This document shows positions 45,946 through 54,090 of a stretch of 64,000 bases of DNA, piece by piece (positions within the stretch are counted from its first letter, which is position 1; every line of letters starts with the position of its first letter). The stretch is from an uncultured Aequorivita sp. Lineage in GTDB: Bacteria > Bacteroidota > Bacteroidia > Flavobacteriales > Flavobacteriaceae. The notes below the pieces were generated by a model. That model had not been told where the DNA came from and made no database searches. It was given only the letters and a program-made list of their open reading frames with translations. The stretch is from the NCBI GenBank assembly GCA_937125455.1, contig CAKZLK010000047.1, positions 1-64,000 of the forward strand. Reading direction: 5' to 3'. The position numbers were made by a program, and so were the translations under genes.

Positions 45946-46764
45946 ATGAAGTTTCTAAATAGTGTTTTTGCTTTCTATATAAACAGCAGTATTCATGTTG
46001 CCTTAGCTGTTTTGGCACTGTTGGCGATTTCAGTTTTGGAATTTGATTTAAAGATCCCAAATGAGCTTTGGGCATTTGTTTTTCTAGGTACTTTAACGAG
46101 CTATAATTTTGTGAAATATGCAGCGATTGCAGGCTTACATCATAGAAGTTTAGCACAGTCTTTAAAAGCCATTCAGATTTTTTCAGGATTATGCTTAGTA
46201 TTGCTCTTTTTTATGGCGGTTAAACTTTCCATAAACACCCTTTTGGTAACGGGAGCGTTTGGTCTAGCTACTTTTTTATACGCTGTGCCGTTTGTAAGGC
46301 ATAAAAACTTACGAAATCTATCAGGTATAAAAATATTTATAGTTGCTTTTGTATGGGCTGGCGTAACGGTAATTGTTCCTATGATAGCTTCTGAGACACC
46401 TATATCTGGTGATATATTGCTAACTTTTTTTCAAAGAATTTTGATTGTTGTAGCCCTCATTCTACCTTTTGAGATTAGAGATGTGCCCTATGATTCCTTA
46501 AATTTAAAAACAGTGCCTCAGCAAGTAGGTATTAAAAGCACAAAGTTGATAGGCCAAGGTGTTTTGCTGCTTTGCTTGGTTTTTGAGTTTTTTAAAAATG
46601 ATTCAGACGTTGCCTATATTATAAGCCTTTTGACCTTTTGCGTGGTCTTGGGATGGTTGTTGGTCATTTCAAAAACCCAGCAAACCCGATATTTTTCTTC
46701 GTTTTGGATAGAAGGATTGCCAATATTGTGGTTGTTTGTTTTTTTGTTTTTTGAAAAACTTTAG
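45946..46764 (+). CDS. UbiA-like prenyltransferase family membrane protein
   Basis: A 272-residue protein with about eight membrane segments. The second Asp-rich motif of the UbiA family is recognisable (EIRDVPYDSLNLKTVPQQVG), but the first is degenerate (SYNFVKYA). I prefer ATG 45946 (MKFLNSVFAFYINSS), the usual N-terminus; an open frame with TTG reaches 45883. It is divergent from gcvP. A true prenyltransferase activity is uncertain because of the altered first motif. Confidence 0.7.
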   Translation: MKFLNSVFAFYINSSIHVALAVLALLAISVLEFDLKIPNELWAFVFLGTLTSYNFVKYAAIAGLHHRSLAQSLKAIQIFSGLCLVLLFFMAVKLSINTLLVTGAFGLATFLYAVPFVRHKNLRNLSGIKIFIVAFVWAGVTVIVPMIASETPISGDILLTFFQRILIVVALILPFEIRDVPYDSLNLKTVPQQVGIKSTKLIGQGVLLLCLVFEFFKNDSDVAYIISLLTFCVVLGWLLVISKTQQTRYFSSFWIEGLPILWLFVFLFFEKL

Positions 46765-46766
46765 AA

Positions 46767-47021
46767 TTACTCCTCGTTATCTATTTCTTCCTGAATTCGA
46801 ACTTTTAATATTTGCTTTTCTTTTGGCTGTAAGATTTTAATGTTAGCAGATTTTATAGTTTTTGTTAGCTTTACGTTCCGTTTAACATGGCCACGGCATA
46901 ACTTGCACATAAATAGGTGCATCTTTAGCAATAGTTTTTCCAGGAAGCTAGCTTCGTTATATTGACTTTTATCGCACACGTGCGTGGCTTCATCACATTT
47001 TAAAAAAAACTTCATACTCAT
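46767..47021 (-). CDS. Small zinc-finger protein, possible anti-sigma factor
   Basis: An 84-residue soluble protein with a HLFMCKLCRGH segment in its middle, i.e. the H-x3-C-x2-C spacing of zinc-containing anti-sigma domains. It has no membrane segment. Its ATG overlaps the stop of the upstream sigma factor by one base (TAATG), which makes it a likely regulator of that sigma factor. The zinc motif is the only functional clue. Confidence 0.7.
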   Translation of the reverse strand: MSMKFFLKCDEATHVCDKSQYNEASFLEKLLLKMHLFMCKLCRGHVKRNVKLTKTIKSANIKILQPKEKQILKVRIQEEIDNEE

Positions 47022-47569
47022 TAGTTAAACCAATTTTTTTCCAAACACTCAGACAGTGATTTTCTTGCTCGATGTATAATTACCCATAGGTTAGACGGCG
47101 TGATATTGTATTCTTTACAAATAGCTTCCGTATCAAAATTTTCAACGGTTTTCAATTTAAAAATTGTGGCTTGCTTTTCAGGGAGTTTCTGTAAACAATC
47201 TAAAATGGCCAATCCCAGTTCCTTGTTTTCCATTTTATCCTCTGCTGTTTTATCAAAGGGATCTGCTGCATTTTCCTCGAGCCAGTCGCCTTCGGCATCA
47301 TCGTCTCTGTATGAAATGTGAACTTCTGCTTTTCCTTTTTTGGAGTTTATCTTTCGATAGTAGTCTATTATTTTTCGCTTTAGGATTGAAATAAGCCATG
47401 TGCGTTCGGTTGCTTCGCCCTTAAAGTTTTTTTTCGATTTTAGTCCCGCTAAAAAGGTTTCAGAAATTAAATCTTGAGCCACTTCATGGTCGTTCACTCT
47501 TACAATGGTGTAATTGTAAAGGTAATCTGCATATTTGTCGACCCACATGTCCGGATTCAGTATTTCCAC
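47021..47569 (-). CDS. ECF-type RNA polymerase sigma factor
   Basis: A 182-residue sigma-70 family member with region 2 (ARG-like DHEVAQDLISETFLAGLKSKKNF, then ERTWLISILKRKIIDYYRK) and region 4 (LPEKQATIFKLKTVENFDTEAICKEYNI, then PSNLWVIIHRARKSLSECL). The start is GTG at 47569; ATG at 47548 is an alternative but would cut the N-terminus. It is coupled to a small zinc-finger protein. A minus-strand -7 box (TATTTTTG, 47599-47592) lies upstream. Confidence 0.9.
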   Translation of the reverse strand: MEILNPDMWVDKYADYLYNYTIVRVNDHEVAQDLISETFLAGLKSKKNFKGEATERTWLISILKRKIIDYYRKINSKKGKAEVHISYRDDDAEGDWLEENAADPFDKTAEDKMENKELGLAILDCLQKLPEKQATIFKLKTVENFDTEAICKEYNITPSNLWVIIHRARKSLSECLEKNWFN

Positions 47570-47694
47570 ATTGCTACTTTTAAGCGCCTCCCAAAAATAG
47601 GGAAGTTTCTATAACATATACGAAGAAGCTAACTGTTTAGTTTAAAATATTTTGACAGAATTGGAGTCTTGAGCACATAATATGGAAGTTTACC

Positions 47695-49716
47695 CTAAAG
47701 TAAACCAGCCCTTTTCAGTAATGCTTCTGGGTCGGGTTCTTGACCTCGGAATTTAATGTAAAGTTCCATTGGATCCATCGTTCCTCCTTGTGAAAGTACA
47801 AAGCCTTTAAACCTATCGGCCACTTTCTTATTAAAGATACCTTCTTGTTTAAATAAGGCGAAAGCGTCCGCATCCAAAACTTCAGCCCATTTGTAGCTGT
47901 AATATCCTGCTGAATATCCACCTTGGAATATATGCGAGAATGACGTGCTCATGCAGTTTTCTTTTACATCTGGATATAGTTGTGTGTCGTCAAAAGCTGC
48001 AATTTCAAAGGCTTTAACGTCTTTAATTCCCGAAGGATCACTGCCGTGCCATGCCATATCCAACATTCCAAAGCTTATTTGACGTAGTGTTGCCATTCCC
48101 TCTAAAAAGGTTGCGGATTCTTTTATCTTTTCTACATATTCCATGGGTATTACTTCGCCTGTTTTATAATGTGTAGCGAAGAGTTCCAAGGTTTCTTTTT
48201 CATAACACCAATTTTCTAAAATCTGACTGGGCAATTCCACAAAATCCCAATAAACACTTGTTCCTGATAGGCTAGGGTAGTGGGTGTTTGCAAGCATTCC
48301 GTGAAGTGCGTGACCAAATTCGTGGAAAAGTGTTGTAACCTCATTAAAAGTTAACAACGAAGGTTTGCTCGCAGTTGGTTTTGTGAAATTGCAAACAATG
48401 GAAATATGCGGGCGGTCATTTTTACCGTTCTTTATTTGTTGTGGTTTATAGGAGGTCATCCACGCGCCATTGCGTTTTCCTGCGCGTGGGTGGAAGTCTG
48501 CGTAAAAGATTGCGACCAACTCGCCTTCATCGTCTTTTACTTCGTATGTTTTTATATCAGCGTGGTATTTATCGATGTTTTGTACTTCATCAAAATGAAG
48601 TCCGTAGAGTCTTTCAGCAACGGTGAAAACGCCATTTATAACATTTTTTAATTCGAAATATGGCTTTAGCTTTTCGTCATCCAGATTGAAAAGCTTTTGT
48701 TTTAGTTTTTCAGAATAATAAGCACCATCCCATTTCTCTAAATGGTCAATGCCGTCCAGTTCTTTTGCGAAAGCTGTTAACTCATTAAATTCTTTTCGAG
48801 CGGCGGGTTTGGCTTTTTCAAGCAACTCATTTAAAAATGACTTTACCTTTTCGGGTGTTTCCGCCATTCGTTCTTCAAGCACAAAATGGGCGTGGCTTTT
48901 ATAGCCCAACAGATTTGCTCGTTTATGGCGAAGTGTTGCTATTTGCAAAACGTTTTGCTGGTTGTCCAATGCGTCATTATGAAACCCCTTTGCGCCAAAA
49001 GCTATTGCCATTTTTTTACGCAGTTCACGGTTGTCCGCATAGGTTAAAAACGGTACGTAGCTCGGGTAATCCAATGTGAAGACCCAACCCTCTTTTTCTT
49101 TTTCCTCAGCGGTTTGTGCAGCGGCTTCAATTACACCTTCTGGAAGGCCGGAAAGATCCTTTTCGTCGGTAATTTGAAGCTCAAACTTGTTGGTTTCGGC
49201 CAAAACGTTTTCACCGAAAGTGAGACTTAACTTTGAAAGTTCCGTATCAATCTTTCGCAGTTCTGTTTTCTTTTCTTCAGAAAGGTTAGCACCGTTTCTT
49301 GAAAAAGCCTTGTATTTTTTTTCGAGCAGCATGTGCTGTTCTTCGGAAAGGTTTAATGATTCTTTTTGGTTGTAAACTGTCTTTATTCTCTTGAATAACC
49401 CCTCGTTCAATAACATGTCATTACTAAACTCCGTAAGCATTGGTGAAATTTCCTGTGCTATTTTTTGGATTTCGTCATTCGTTTCCGCACTGTTGAGGTT
49501 GAAGAAGATGCTCGTAGCCCTATCTAATTTTTCACCCGTATTCTCCAAAGCTCCTATTGTATTTTCAAAAGTAGCTGCTTCTGTGTTGGAAGTAATTGCA
49601 TCTATTTCCGTTTTTGTTTCCTCAATCAGTTTGCTGATTGCGGGCAGGAAATGTGCATTTTCTATTTTCGAAAAGGGGGCGGTGTTGTAGGGTTGTAATA
49701 GAGGGTTATTATTCAT
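47695..49716 (-). CDS. M3 family metallopeptidase (oligopeptidase A/Dcp type)
   Basis: A 673-residue cytoplasmic zinc oligopeptidase. The HExxH motif is in TLFHEFGHALHGML, with the third ligand in the downstream NWCYEKETLELFATHY region. The N-terminal block PFSKIENAHFLPAI is typical. No signal peptide is seen. It degrades short peptides. It stands alone, downstream of a large inverted repeat. Confidence 0.93.
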   Translation of the reverse strand: MNNNPLLQPYNTAPFSKIENAHFLPAISKLIEETKTEIDAITSNTEAATFENTIGALENTGEKLDRATSIFFNLNSAETNDEIQKIAQEISPMLTEFSNDMLLNEGLFKRIKTVYNQKESLNLSEEQHMLLEKKYKAFSRNGANLSEEKKTELRKIDTELSKLSLTFGENVLAETNKFELQITDEKDLSGLPEGVIEAAAQTAEEKEKEGWVFTLDYPSYVPFLTYADNRELRKKMAIAFGAKGFHNDALDNQQNVLQIATLRHKRANLLGYKSHAHFVLEERMAETPEKVKSFLNELLEKAKPAARKEFNELTAFAKELDGIDHLEKWDGAYYSEKLKQKLFNLDDEKLKPYFELKNVINGVFTVAERLYGLHFDEVQNIDKYHADIKTYEVKDDEGELVAIFYADFHPRAGKRNGAWMTSYKPQQIKNGKNDRPHISIVCNFTKPTASKPSLLTFNEVTTLFHEFGHALHGMLANTHYPSLSGTSVYWDFVELPSQILENWCYEKETLELFATHYKTGEVIPMEYVEKIKESATFLEGMATLRQISFGMLDMAWHGSDPSGIKDVKAFEIAAFDDTQLYPDVKENCMSTSFSHIFQGGYSAGYYSYKWAEVLDADAFALFKQEGIFNKKVADRFKGFVLSQGGTMDPMELYIKFRGQEPDPEALLKRAGLL

Positions 49717-49741
49717 AATTTATTACTAGTTCTGTGTCTGG

Positions 49742-49811
49742 TCGAGCGCAGTCGAGACCTAACTACTTGTAGATAATTTTTTACTTAGAATGACCTCTCG
49801 ACTGCGCTCGA
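49742..49811. repeat. 16-bp perfect inverted repeat (REP-like)
   Basis: TCGAGCGCAGTCGAGA (49742-49757) pairs perfectly with TCTCGACTGCGCTCGA (49796-49811) across a 38-nt loop. It lies between purE and the M3 peptidase. Degenerate members of the same family (short CTTCGAC.. / ..GCTCAG motifs) occur at about 2647-2672, 57170-57195, 57414-57432 and 62885-62905. Confidence 0.85.
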
Positions 49812-49846
49812 GGGGACATTTATATAATATTTAAAACTGAATATTG

Positions 49847-50338
49847 CTACTGACCACTGCGAACTTTCGCAGCACCTTCTTCAACCTTTGTTTTAAGACT
49901 TTCCTTATAGGCAATAATTCTGTCTAAAACGGTTTTATCTGAAGACCCGATAATTTGTGCAGCTAAAATACCTGCGTTTTTGGCGCCGTTCAATGCAACT
50001 GTTGCAACTGGTACGCCGCCAGGCATTTGGAGGATGGAAAGAATGCTATCCCACCCATCAATGGAGTTGCTTGATTTTACGGGAACGCCAATAACTGGCA
50101 ATGGCGACAACGAAGCAATCATCCCTGGAAGGTGTGCCGCTCCACCTGCTCCTGCTATTATTACTGAAATACCGCGTTTGTGTGCGTTTTTCCCGTAATC
50201 AAAAAGTTTGTCGGGGGTACGGTGGGCAGAAACGATATCCACTTCCACTTCAATATTGAATTCTTTTAGAATATCTACTGCGTCCTGCATTATTGGCAGG
50301 TCGCTGGTGCTTCCCATTATTATTGCTACTTTGCTCAT
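49847..50338 (-). CDS. purE: N5-carboxyaminoimidazole ribonucleotide mutase
   Basis: Purine synthesis: moves the carboxyl group from N5 to C4 of CAIR. Conserved blocks are IIMGSTSDLPIM, VDIVSAHRTPD, IIAGAGGAAHLPGM and GIPV-like VIGVPVKSS. I start it at ATG 50336-50338 (163 residues); the open frame with a TTG runs three codons further. It is separated from purK by a toxin-antitoxin pair and has no overlap with it. Confidence 0.96.
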   Translation of the reverse strand: MSKVAIIMGSTSDLPIMQDAVDILKEFNIEVEVDIVSAHRTPDKLFDYGKNAHKRGISVIIAGAGGAAHLPGMIASLSPLPVIGVPVKSSNSIDGWDSILSILQMPGGVPVATVALNGAKNAGILAAQIIGSSDKTVLDRIIAYKESLKTKVEEGAAKVRSGQ

Positions 50339-50396
50339 TGGTTTCAAGTTTCAGGTTGCAAGTTTCAGAATTAGTGAATGAAACTAGCAATTCATA

Positions 50397-50765
50397 TTAA
50401 GTATGATTTTTTATCCAATCAATTATTTCATCCGTGTTTATTTCTCCTTTGGAGATTGATATTATAAAATTATAAATATCATTTTCTGAAGCTTTGAGGT
50501 CATAACCGTCTTCAGCTAACAATAATCGCATAAAGGCATAGCCCATTCTTTTGTTTCCATCTATAAAAGGATGGTTTATTATAATGCTTTCAACTATTGC
50601 TGCGGATTTTTCTATAGCGGTGGCATATAAATCTTTTCCGTCAAATGTTTGGAAGGGGCGGTTAAGCGCTGATAACAAACTTCCAGCATCACGAATTCCC
50701 GCTGAGCCGCCTGATGCTTTGGCAATAATCTCATTTAATTCTTTTGCTAATTTTAAAGAAATCAT
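50397..50765 (-). CDS. doc: Doc-family toxin of a toxin-antitoxin pair
   Basis: A 122-residue Fic/Doc protein. The catalytic loop HPFIDGNKRMGYAFM matches the Fic consensus HxFx(D/N)GN(K/R)R; the K at the position after GN marks Doc-type kinases rather than AMP transferases. It would phosphorylate EF-Tu when unchecked, if it behaves like characterised Doc. It overlaps the upstream antitoxin by four bases (ATGA). Confidence 0.93.
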   Translation of the reverse strand: MISLKLAKELNEIIAKASGGSAGIRDAGSLLSALNRPFQTFDGKDLYATAIEKSAAIVESIIINHPFIDGNKRMGYAFMRLLLAEDGYDLKASENDIYNFIISISKGEINTDEIIDWIKNHT

Positions 50766-50941
50766 TGTGCCAACCTGTCAAAAAGATTCTTCTCTTTGTT
50801 GAGCAAATCCGTTACATAAACTTTGCGCTTTTCATCTTGGCTTATAACTTTTTCAATAAGATAAAGTGCTTCATCCACTTGCTCATCAGATAAGGACTCT
50901 ATGGCCTTTTTAAGTCTTTTTTTTTTCTCTAATAGTGTCAT
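50762..50941 (-). CDS. Probable antitoxin partner of Doc
   Basis: A 59-residue protein that I translated directly, MTLLEKKKRLKKAIESLSD at its start and KEKNLFDRLAQ at its end. It is highly charged and helical, as are short antitoxins. The stop overlaps the toxin ATG. It precedes the toxin as antitoxins normally do. It has no clear DNA-binding fold that I can identify by eye, so its family is unknown. Confidence 0.8.
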   Translation of the reverse strand: MTLLEKKKRLKKAIESLSDEQVDEALYLIEKVISQDEKRKVYVTDLLNKEKNLFDRLAQ

Positions 50942-50972
50942 TTCAAAACTTTTATGAAAGATACAAAAACTA

Positions 50973-52127
50973 TTATTTACTTATAACCTCAATAGTCTTC
51001 TTAACCTCTTCCGCAATTTTTCTCGCTTTGCTGAGGTCTTTGTTTACTATGGTTACGTGCCCCATTTTTCTAAAGGGACGGGTTTCTTTTTTGCCGTAGA
51101 TGTGCGGCGTTACGCCTTCCATCTTTAGAATTTTTTCAATGTTTTTATAGATTACCGGACCGGTGTGGCCTTCGGCGCCTACTAAGTTAACCATAATGCC
51201 ACCAACTTTACTATTGGTATTTCCCAAAGGTAAATCTAAAATAGCTCTTATTTGTTGCTCAAATTGGTTGGTGTAACTCGCTTCAATACTATAGTGGCCA
51301 CTGTTATGGGGGCGAGGGGCGACTTCGTTTACTAATATTTCATCATCTTCTGTTTGGAACATTTCTACCGCCAAAAGCCCTACGTGCTTAAAGGCTTCGG
51401 ATACTTTGGTCGCTACTGCCCTTGCTTTTTGTGCGACTACTTCTTCAATTCTTGCGGGACAAATTACGTATTCCACTTGGTTGGCTTCGGGATGGAATTC
51501 CATTTCAACAACCGGATAAGTAGTTACTTCTCCTGAAGGGCTTCGGGCAACTATTACTGCCAACTCATTTTTAAAAGGAATTAGTTTTTCGGCTATGCAA
51601 GCGCCTTCTGAAAGCGGAATTACATCTTCGGCGGTGCGGATAATGCTTACGCCTTTTCCATCATACCCGCCAGTACAGCTTTTCCATACAAAAGGAAAAT
51701 GCAACTCTTTGCGGACAATGGCTTCGTTTAAATCGTTTTTGTTATTATAAACCTTGAAAGGTGAAGTAGGAATTTGGTGTTCTTTATAAAACTGTTTCTG
51801 CACGCCTTTATCCTGAATATTTCTAAGCGTTGCAGCACTGGGATATACTTTTATGCCTTCGCTTTCTAGCTTTTCCAATGCTTCAATATTTACGCCTTCA
51901 ATTTCAAAAGTAAGTACGTCCACCTTTTTTCCGAAGTTATAAACGGTTTCAAAATCCATTAGGTCGCCTTGCTGAAAATTATCTGCGGCAATGCGGCAGG
52001 GGGCTTCGGCACTGGGGTCTAAAACGCTGGTGCGGATGTCCCATTTTCGGGTTTCGTAGAGCATCATTTTGCCCAACTGACCACCGCCAAGAATGCCGAG
52101 GGTGAAGTTGGTGGAGAAGTAGTTCAT
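50973..52127 (-). CDS. purK: N5-carboxyaminoimidazole ribonucleotide synthase
   Basis: ATP-grasp enzyme that carboxylates AIR in purine synthesis. It has 384 residues. N-terminal GILGGGQLGKMML, EIEGVNIEALE, the ATP-grasp segment WKSCTGGYDGKGV, and NEVAPRPHNSGHYSIEA are all diagnostic. The partner purE is downstream but separated by the Doc pair. A minus-strand -7 box lies upstream. Confidence 0.97.
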   Translation of the reverse strand: MNYFSTNFTLGILGGGQLGKMMLYETRKWDIRTSVLDPSAEAPCRIAADNFQQGDLMDFETVYNFGKKVDVLTFEIEGVNIEALEKLESEGIKVYPSAATLRNIQDKGVQKQFYKEHQIPTSPFKVYNNKNDLNEAIVRKELHFPFVWKSCTGGYDGKGVSIIRTAEDVIPLSEGACIAEKLIPFKNELAVIVARSPSGEVTTYPVVEMEFHPEANQVEYVICPARIEEVVAQKARAVATKVSEAFKHVGLLAVEMFQTEDDEILVNEVAPRPHNSGHYSIEASYTNQFEQQIRAILDLPLGNTNSKVGGIMVNLVGAEGHTGPVIYKNIEKILKMEGVTPHIYGKKETRPFRKMGHVTIVNKDLSKARKIAEEVKKTIEVISK

Positions 52128-52193
52128 ATCTGTTATCTGTTTTCTGTTTTATCCACCTTCGCTAAAAGCTTTAGTGGACAAGTTTTGATTTTA

Positions 52194-52201
52194 CAAAGAT
52201 A
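52194..52201 (-). promoter_or_regulatory. -7 box for purK
   Basis: Plus-strand CAAAGATA reads TATCTTTG on the minus strand, an exact TANNTTTG, 66 nt before the purK ATG. No clear -33 box. Confidence 0.4.
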
Positions 52202-52315
52202 GTTATTTCGTTTTTCGTTAAAAGGGTAATTTTTATCTTAAAAGATTCCGCGGATTATTAAAAAGAAGTGAAATTGAATTGTGGCTTTTGGCAAGTAGTG
52301 TTAGTGATTATTTCT

Positions 52316-52323
52316 AAATTTGA
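52316..52323 (+). promoter_or_regulatory. -7 box for the thioredoxin-like gene
   Basis: TAAATTTG is an exact TANNTTTG, 67 nt before ATG 52391. A TTTG at 52288-52291 is slightly too far for an ideal -33 box. Confidence 0.35.
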
Positions 52324-52390
52324 AGAATTAGCTTGAGGTTGAAAAAACAATAAAAAAAAGCTCCAAAACAATTTAGCACTTCTTCAAACC

Positions 52391-52708
52391 ATGCATGTTG
52401 TTACTTTAAAAGAAATTATCGAGACGGAAGTTGCGGTTGCTGTGTACTTTTCTGCACCCAATTGTGGTGTGTGCCATGCGTTAAGGCCGAAAGTTGAGGC
52501 CTTGTTTTCTGAAAAATTCCCTTTAGTAAGATTCGTTCATGTAGAAATTGAAAAATCGCCTGGCATAGCTGGAAATTATGGCGTTTTCTCCGCTCCAACT
52601 TTATTGGTCTTTTTTGAAGGAAAAGAATTTTTACGAAAAGTTCGGTTGATGGGAATACAGGAACTTCAGGAGAAAATAGACCGGCCCTATAAAATGTTAA
52701 TGGGTTAA
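52391..52708 (+). CDS. Thioredoxin family protein
   Basis: A 105-residue thioredoxin fold protein with the active-site motif CGVC in SAPNCGVCHALRPKVEALF and the conserved cis-proline region SAPTLLVFFEG. It has no signal peptide, so it is cytoplasmic. It probably maintains thiol redox state or acts as a minor thioredoxin. It stands alone. Confidence 0.92.
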   Translation: MHVVTLKEIIETEVAVAVYFSAPNCGVCHALRPKVEALFSEKFPLVRFVHVEIEKSPGIAGNYGVFSAPTLLVFFEGKEFLRKVRLMGIQELQEKIDRPYKMLMG

Positions 52709-52840
52709 ACGAAACGGTTTCTATCCAATTTTCGCTTTCAATAGCTATTTTTCAAATATAGATTTTTCTTCTAGTTCTTTAATATACTTTGGGCAATCTG
52801 TATTTCTAAGGTTTCTATTTTTAGGAATGCAGTTTATATT

Positions 52841-53224
52841 CTAACTCTTAAAAAGAGGTCTGTATCTTTCTTTTTCAAATGCTACTAAGATGAAATTTAG
52901 TGTAGCAACAACCAAGGCAGGAATAGCGTCTAAAAAATCTTGGTTTGATATACTAAAGATTAAAAATGCTACCGATAATGGAAAAAGGGCCAGTAATAAA
53001 AAAGGGGTCCACTTGTTTAGTATAAACAATAATCCTAAAATAATTTCAAAAATAAAGAGGATGGGGAGATATATTGCCACTGCATATATAAAATTCATTG
53101 CGTCTTCAGGCATTTTTCCATAGCTAGTAGGCAGAAAACGCAAAAATTGATTTAGTGCATATACTATTAAAAATAAGCCAAGTAAAACCCTGAGCCAGGT
53201 TTTAAGAGATTGATTGTTCTTCAT
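52841..53224 (-). CDS. DoxX-like membrane protein, copy A
   Basis: A 127-residue inner-membrane protein with four membrane segments in the DoxX/SURF4-like pattern (LRVLLGLFLIVYALNQFL, then LPILFIFEIILGLLFIL). The start ATG 53222-53224 (MKNNQ) is chosen because it matches its paralogue and follows a -7 box; the frame is open upstream. The neighbour at 53386 is a close paralogue, so this is a tandem duplication. Confidence 0.85.
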   Translation of the reverse strand: MKNNQSLKTWLRVLLGLFLIVYALNQFLRFLPTSYGKMPEDAMNFIYAVAIYLPILFIFEIILGLLFILNKWTPFLLLALFPLSVAFLIFSISNQDFLDAIPALVVATLNFILVAFEKERYRPLFKS

Positions 53225-53245
53225 TTTATTGAATTTTGAAAAGCG

Positions 53246-53288
53246 TAAAGGTAAAGTTTCAATAAACAAAATTATATGACAATTGTCA
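53246..53288 (-). promoter_or_regulatory. Control region of DoxX copy A: -7 box and palindrome
   Basis: On the minus strand, TACCTTTA (53253-53246; one mismatch to TANNTTTG) lies just before the gene, and the perfect 12-bp palindrome TGACAATTGTCA is at 53277-53288. The distance between them (24 bp) is the same as in copy B. Confidence 0.6.
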
Positions 53289-53385
53289 ACCCGCTTTGGC
53301 ACGCTAAGGCCTACGCCCTGCATAGTAAAAATGAAGATGTGCCTAATTATCTTCTACTGTCAGGCGTAAGCTTGATTAATAAAAC

Positions 53386-53769
53386 CTATTTCCTAAAAAG
53401 AGGCTTGTATTTTTCTTTTTCAAATAGTAACAAAGTGAAATTTAGGAACGCAACAACTAACGCAGGCCAAGCATCGGAAAGGTCTTGGTTTGAAATACTA
53501 AAAATTAAAAACGCTATGGATAATGGGAAAAGGACCAATAATAAAAATGGTGTCCACTTATTAAATACTAATAACGATCCTAAGATGATTTCTAAAATGT
53601 AGAGCATTGGAAGGTATATTAATACCGCATCTAAAAAATCCATTGCATTTTCAGGCATTTTTCCATAGGAAGTAGGTAAAAAATGGAAAAATTGATTTAA
53701 CGCATATACTATCAAGAACAGGCCTAGAAAAATTCGTAGCCATGTTTTAGGTAATTGATTGTTTTTCAT
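53386..53769 (-). CDS. DoxX-like membrane protein, copy B
   Basis: A 127-residue paralogue of copy A, sharing long stretches such as ALNQF-x-x-FLPTSYGKMPE, IFSISNQD and ALVV. It uses the same MKNNQ start at 53767-53769. It differs mainly in the second loop and near the C-terminus, so both copies look functional. Family role is unclear; related proteins are linked to thiol or quinone stress. Confidence 0.85.
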   Translation of the reverse strand: MKNNQLPKTWLRIFLGLFLIVYALNQFFHFLPTSYGKMPENAMDFLDAVLIYLPMLYILEIILGSLLVFNKWTPFLLLVLFPLSIAFLIFSISNQDLSDAWPALVVAFLNFTLLLFEKEKYKPLFRK

Positions 53770-53800
53770 TGTATTAAAAATTAAAATGATTAATAAGAAA

Positions 53801-53844
53801 TAAATGTAGGGTTTCAAAAAAAGATTATATATGATAATTGTCAT
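53801..53844 (-). promoter_or_regulatory. Control region of DoxX copy B: -7 box and palindrome
   Basis: TACATTTA (53808-53801 on the minus strand) and ATGATAATTGTCAT (53831-53844), a near-palindrome with one mismatched pair, aligned exactly as in copy A. Confidence 0.6.
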
Positions 53845-53986
53845 AAGCCGAAAAGTTAATTCCTCTGACGTATAAAAGACGACTTAGGGGCAATTTAAAT
53901 GTGCGATCAAGTTGGAATCCTTTCAGAAGTTGGTTTCAGAAAAGTACAATGAAAGTAGTTTGAGCGAACCCGTACTTTCATATAAA
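53845..53986. other. Intergenic stretch without clear features
   Basis: No ORF with a start codon, promoter, or repeat is evident here apart from the flanking palindrome and the pseudogene fragment that follows. An open frame from 53888 leads into the pseudogene fragment but does not resemble it. Confidence 0.4.
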
Positions 53987-54061
53987 TCCGGAAAACTCAA
54001 CTTGGTGAAATTTAAACACAAAACAGGAAGCAGACATCAATTGAGCAAACCGTTCGTTTAA
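53987..54061 (+). pseudogene. Fragment of an RluA-type pseudouridine synthase
   Basis: A 24-codon open stretch ending in TAA (SGKLNLVK then KTGSRHQL) matches the region GKLNLVKLEPQTGRRHQL of the intact synthase at 56329-57120; 14 of 24 residues agree when aligned by hand. No other part of the gene is recognisable on either side. It is therefore a decayed fragment left by duplication or deletion. Confidence 0.75.
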
Positions 54062-54090
54062 TGACTATTTTTTAATTGAAATCCCCGAAA

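Noticed and set aside
52128-52390. Purine riboswitch upstream of purK
   Set aside because: The conserved junction and loop sequences of purine riboswitches were not found in either orientation.
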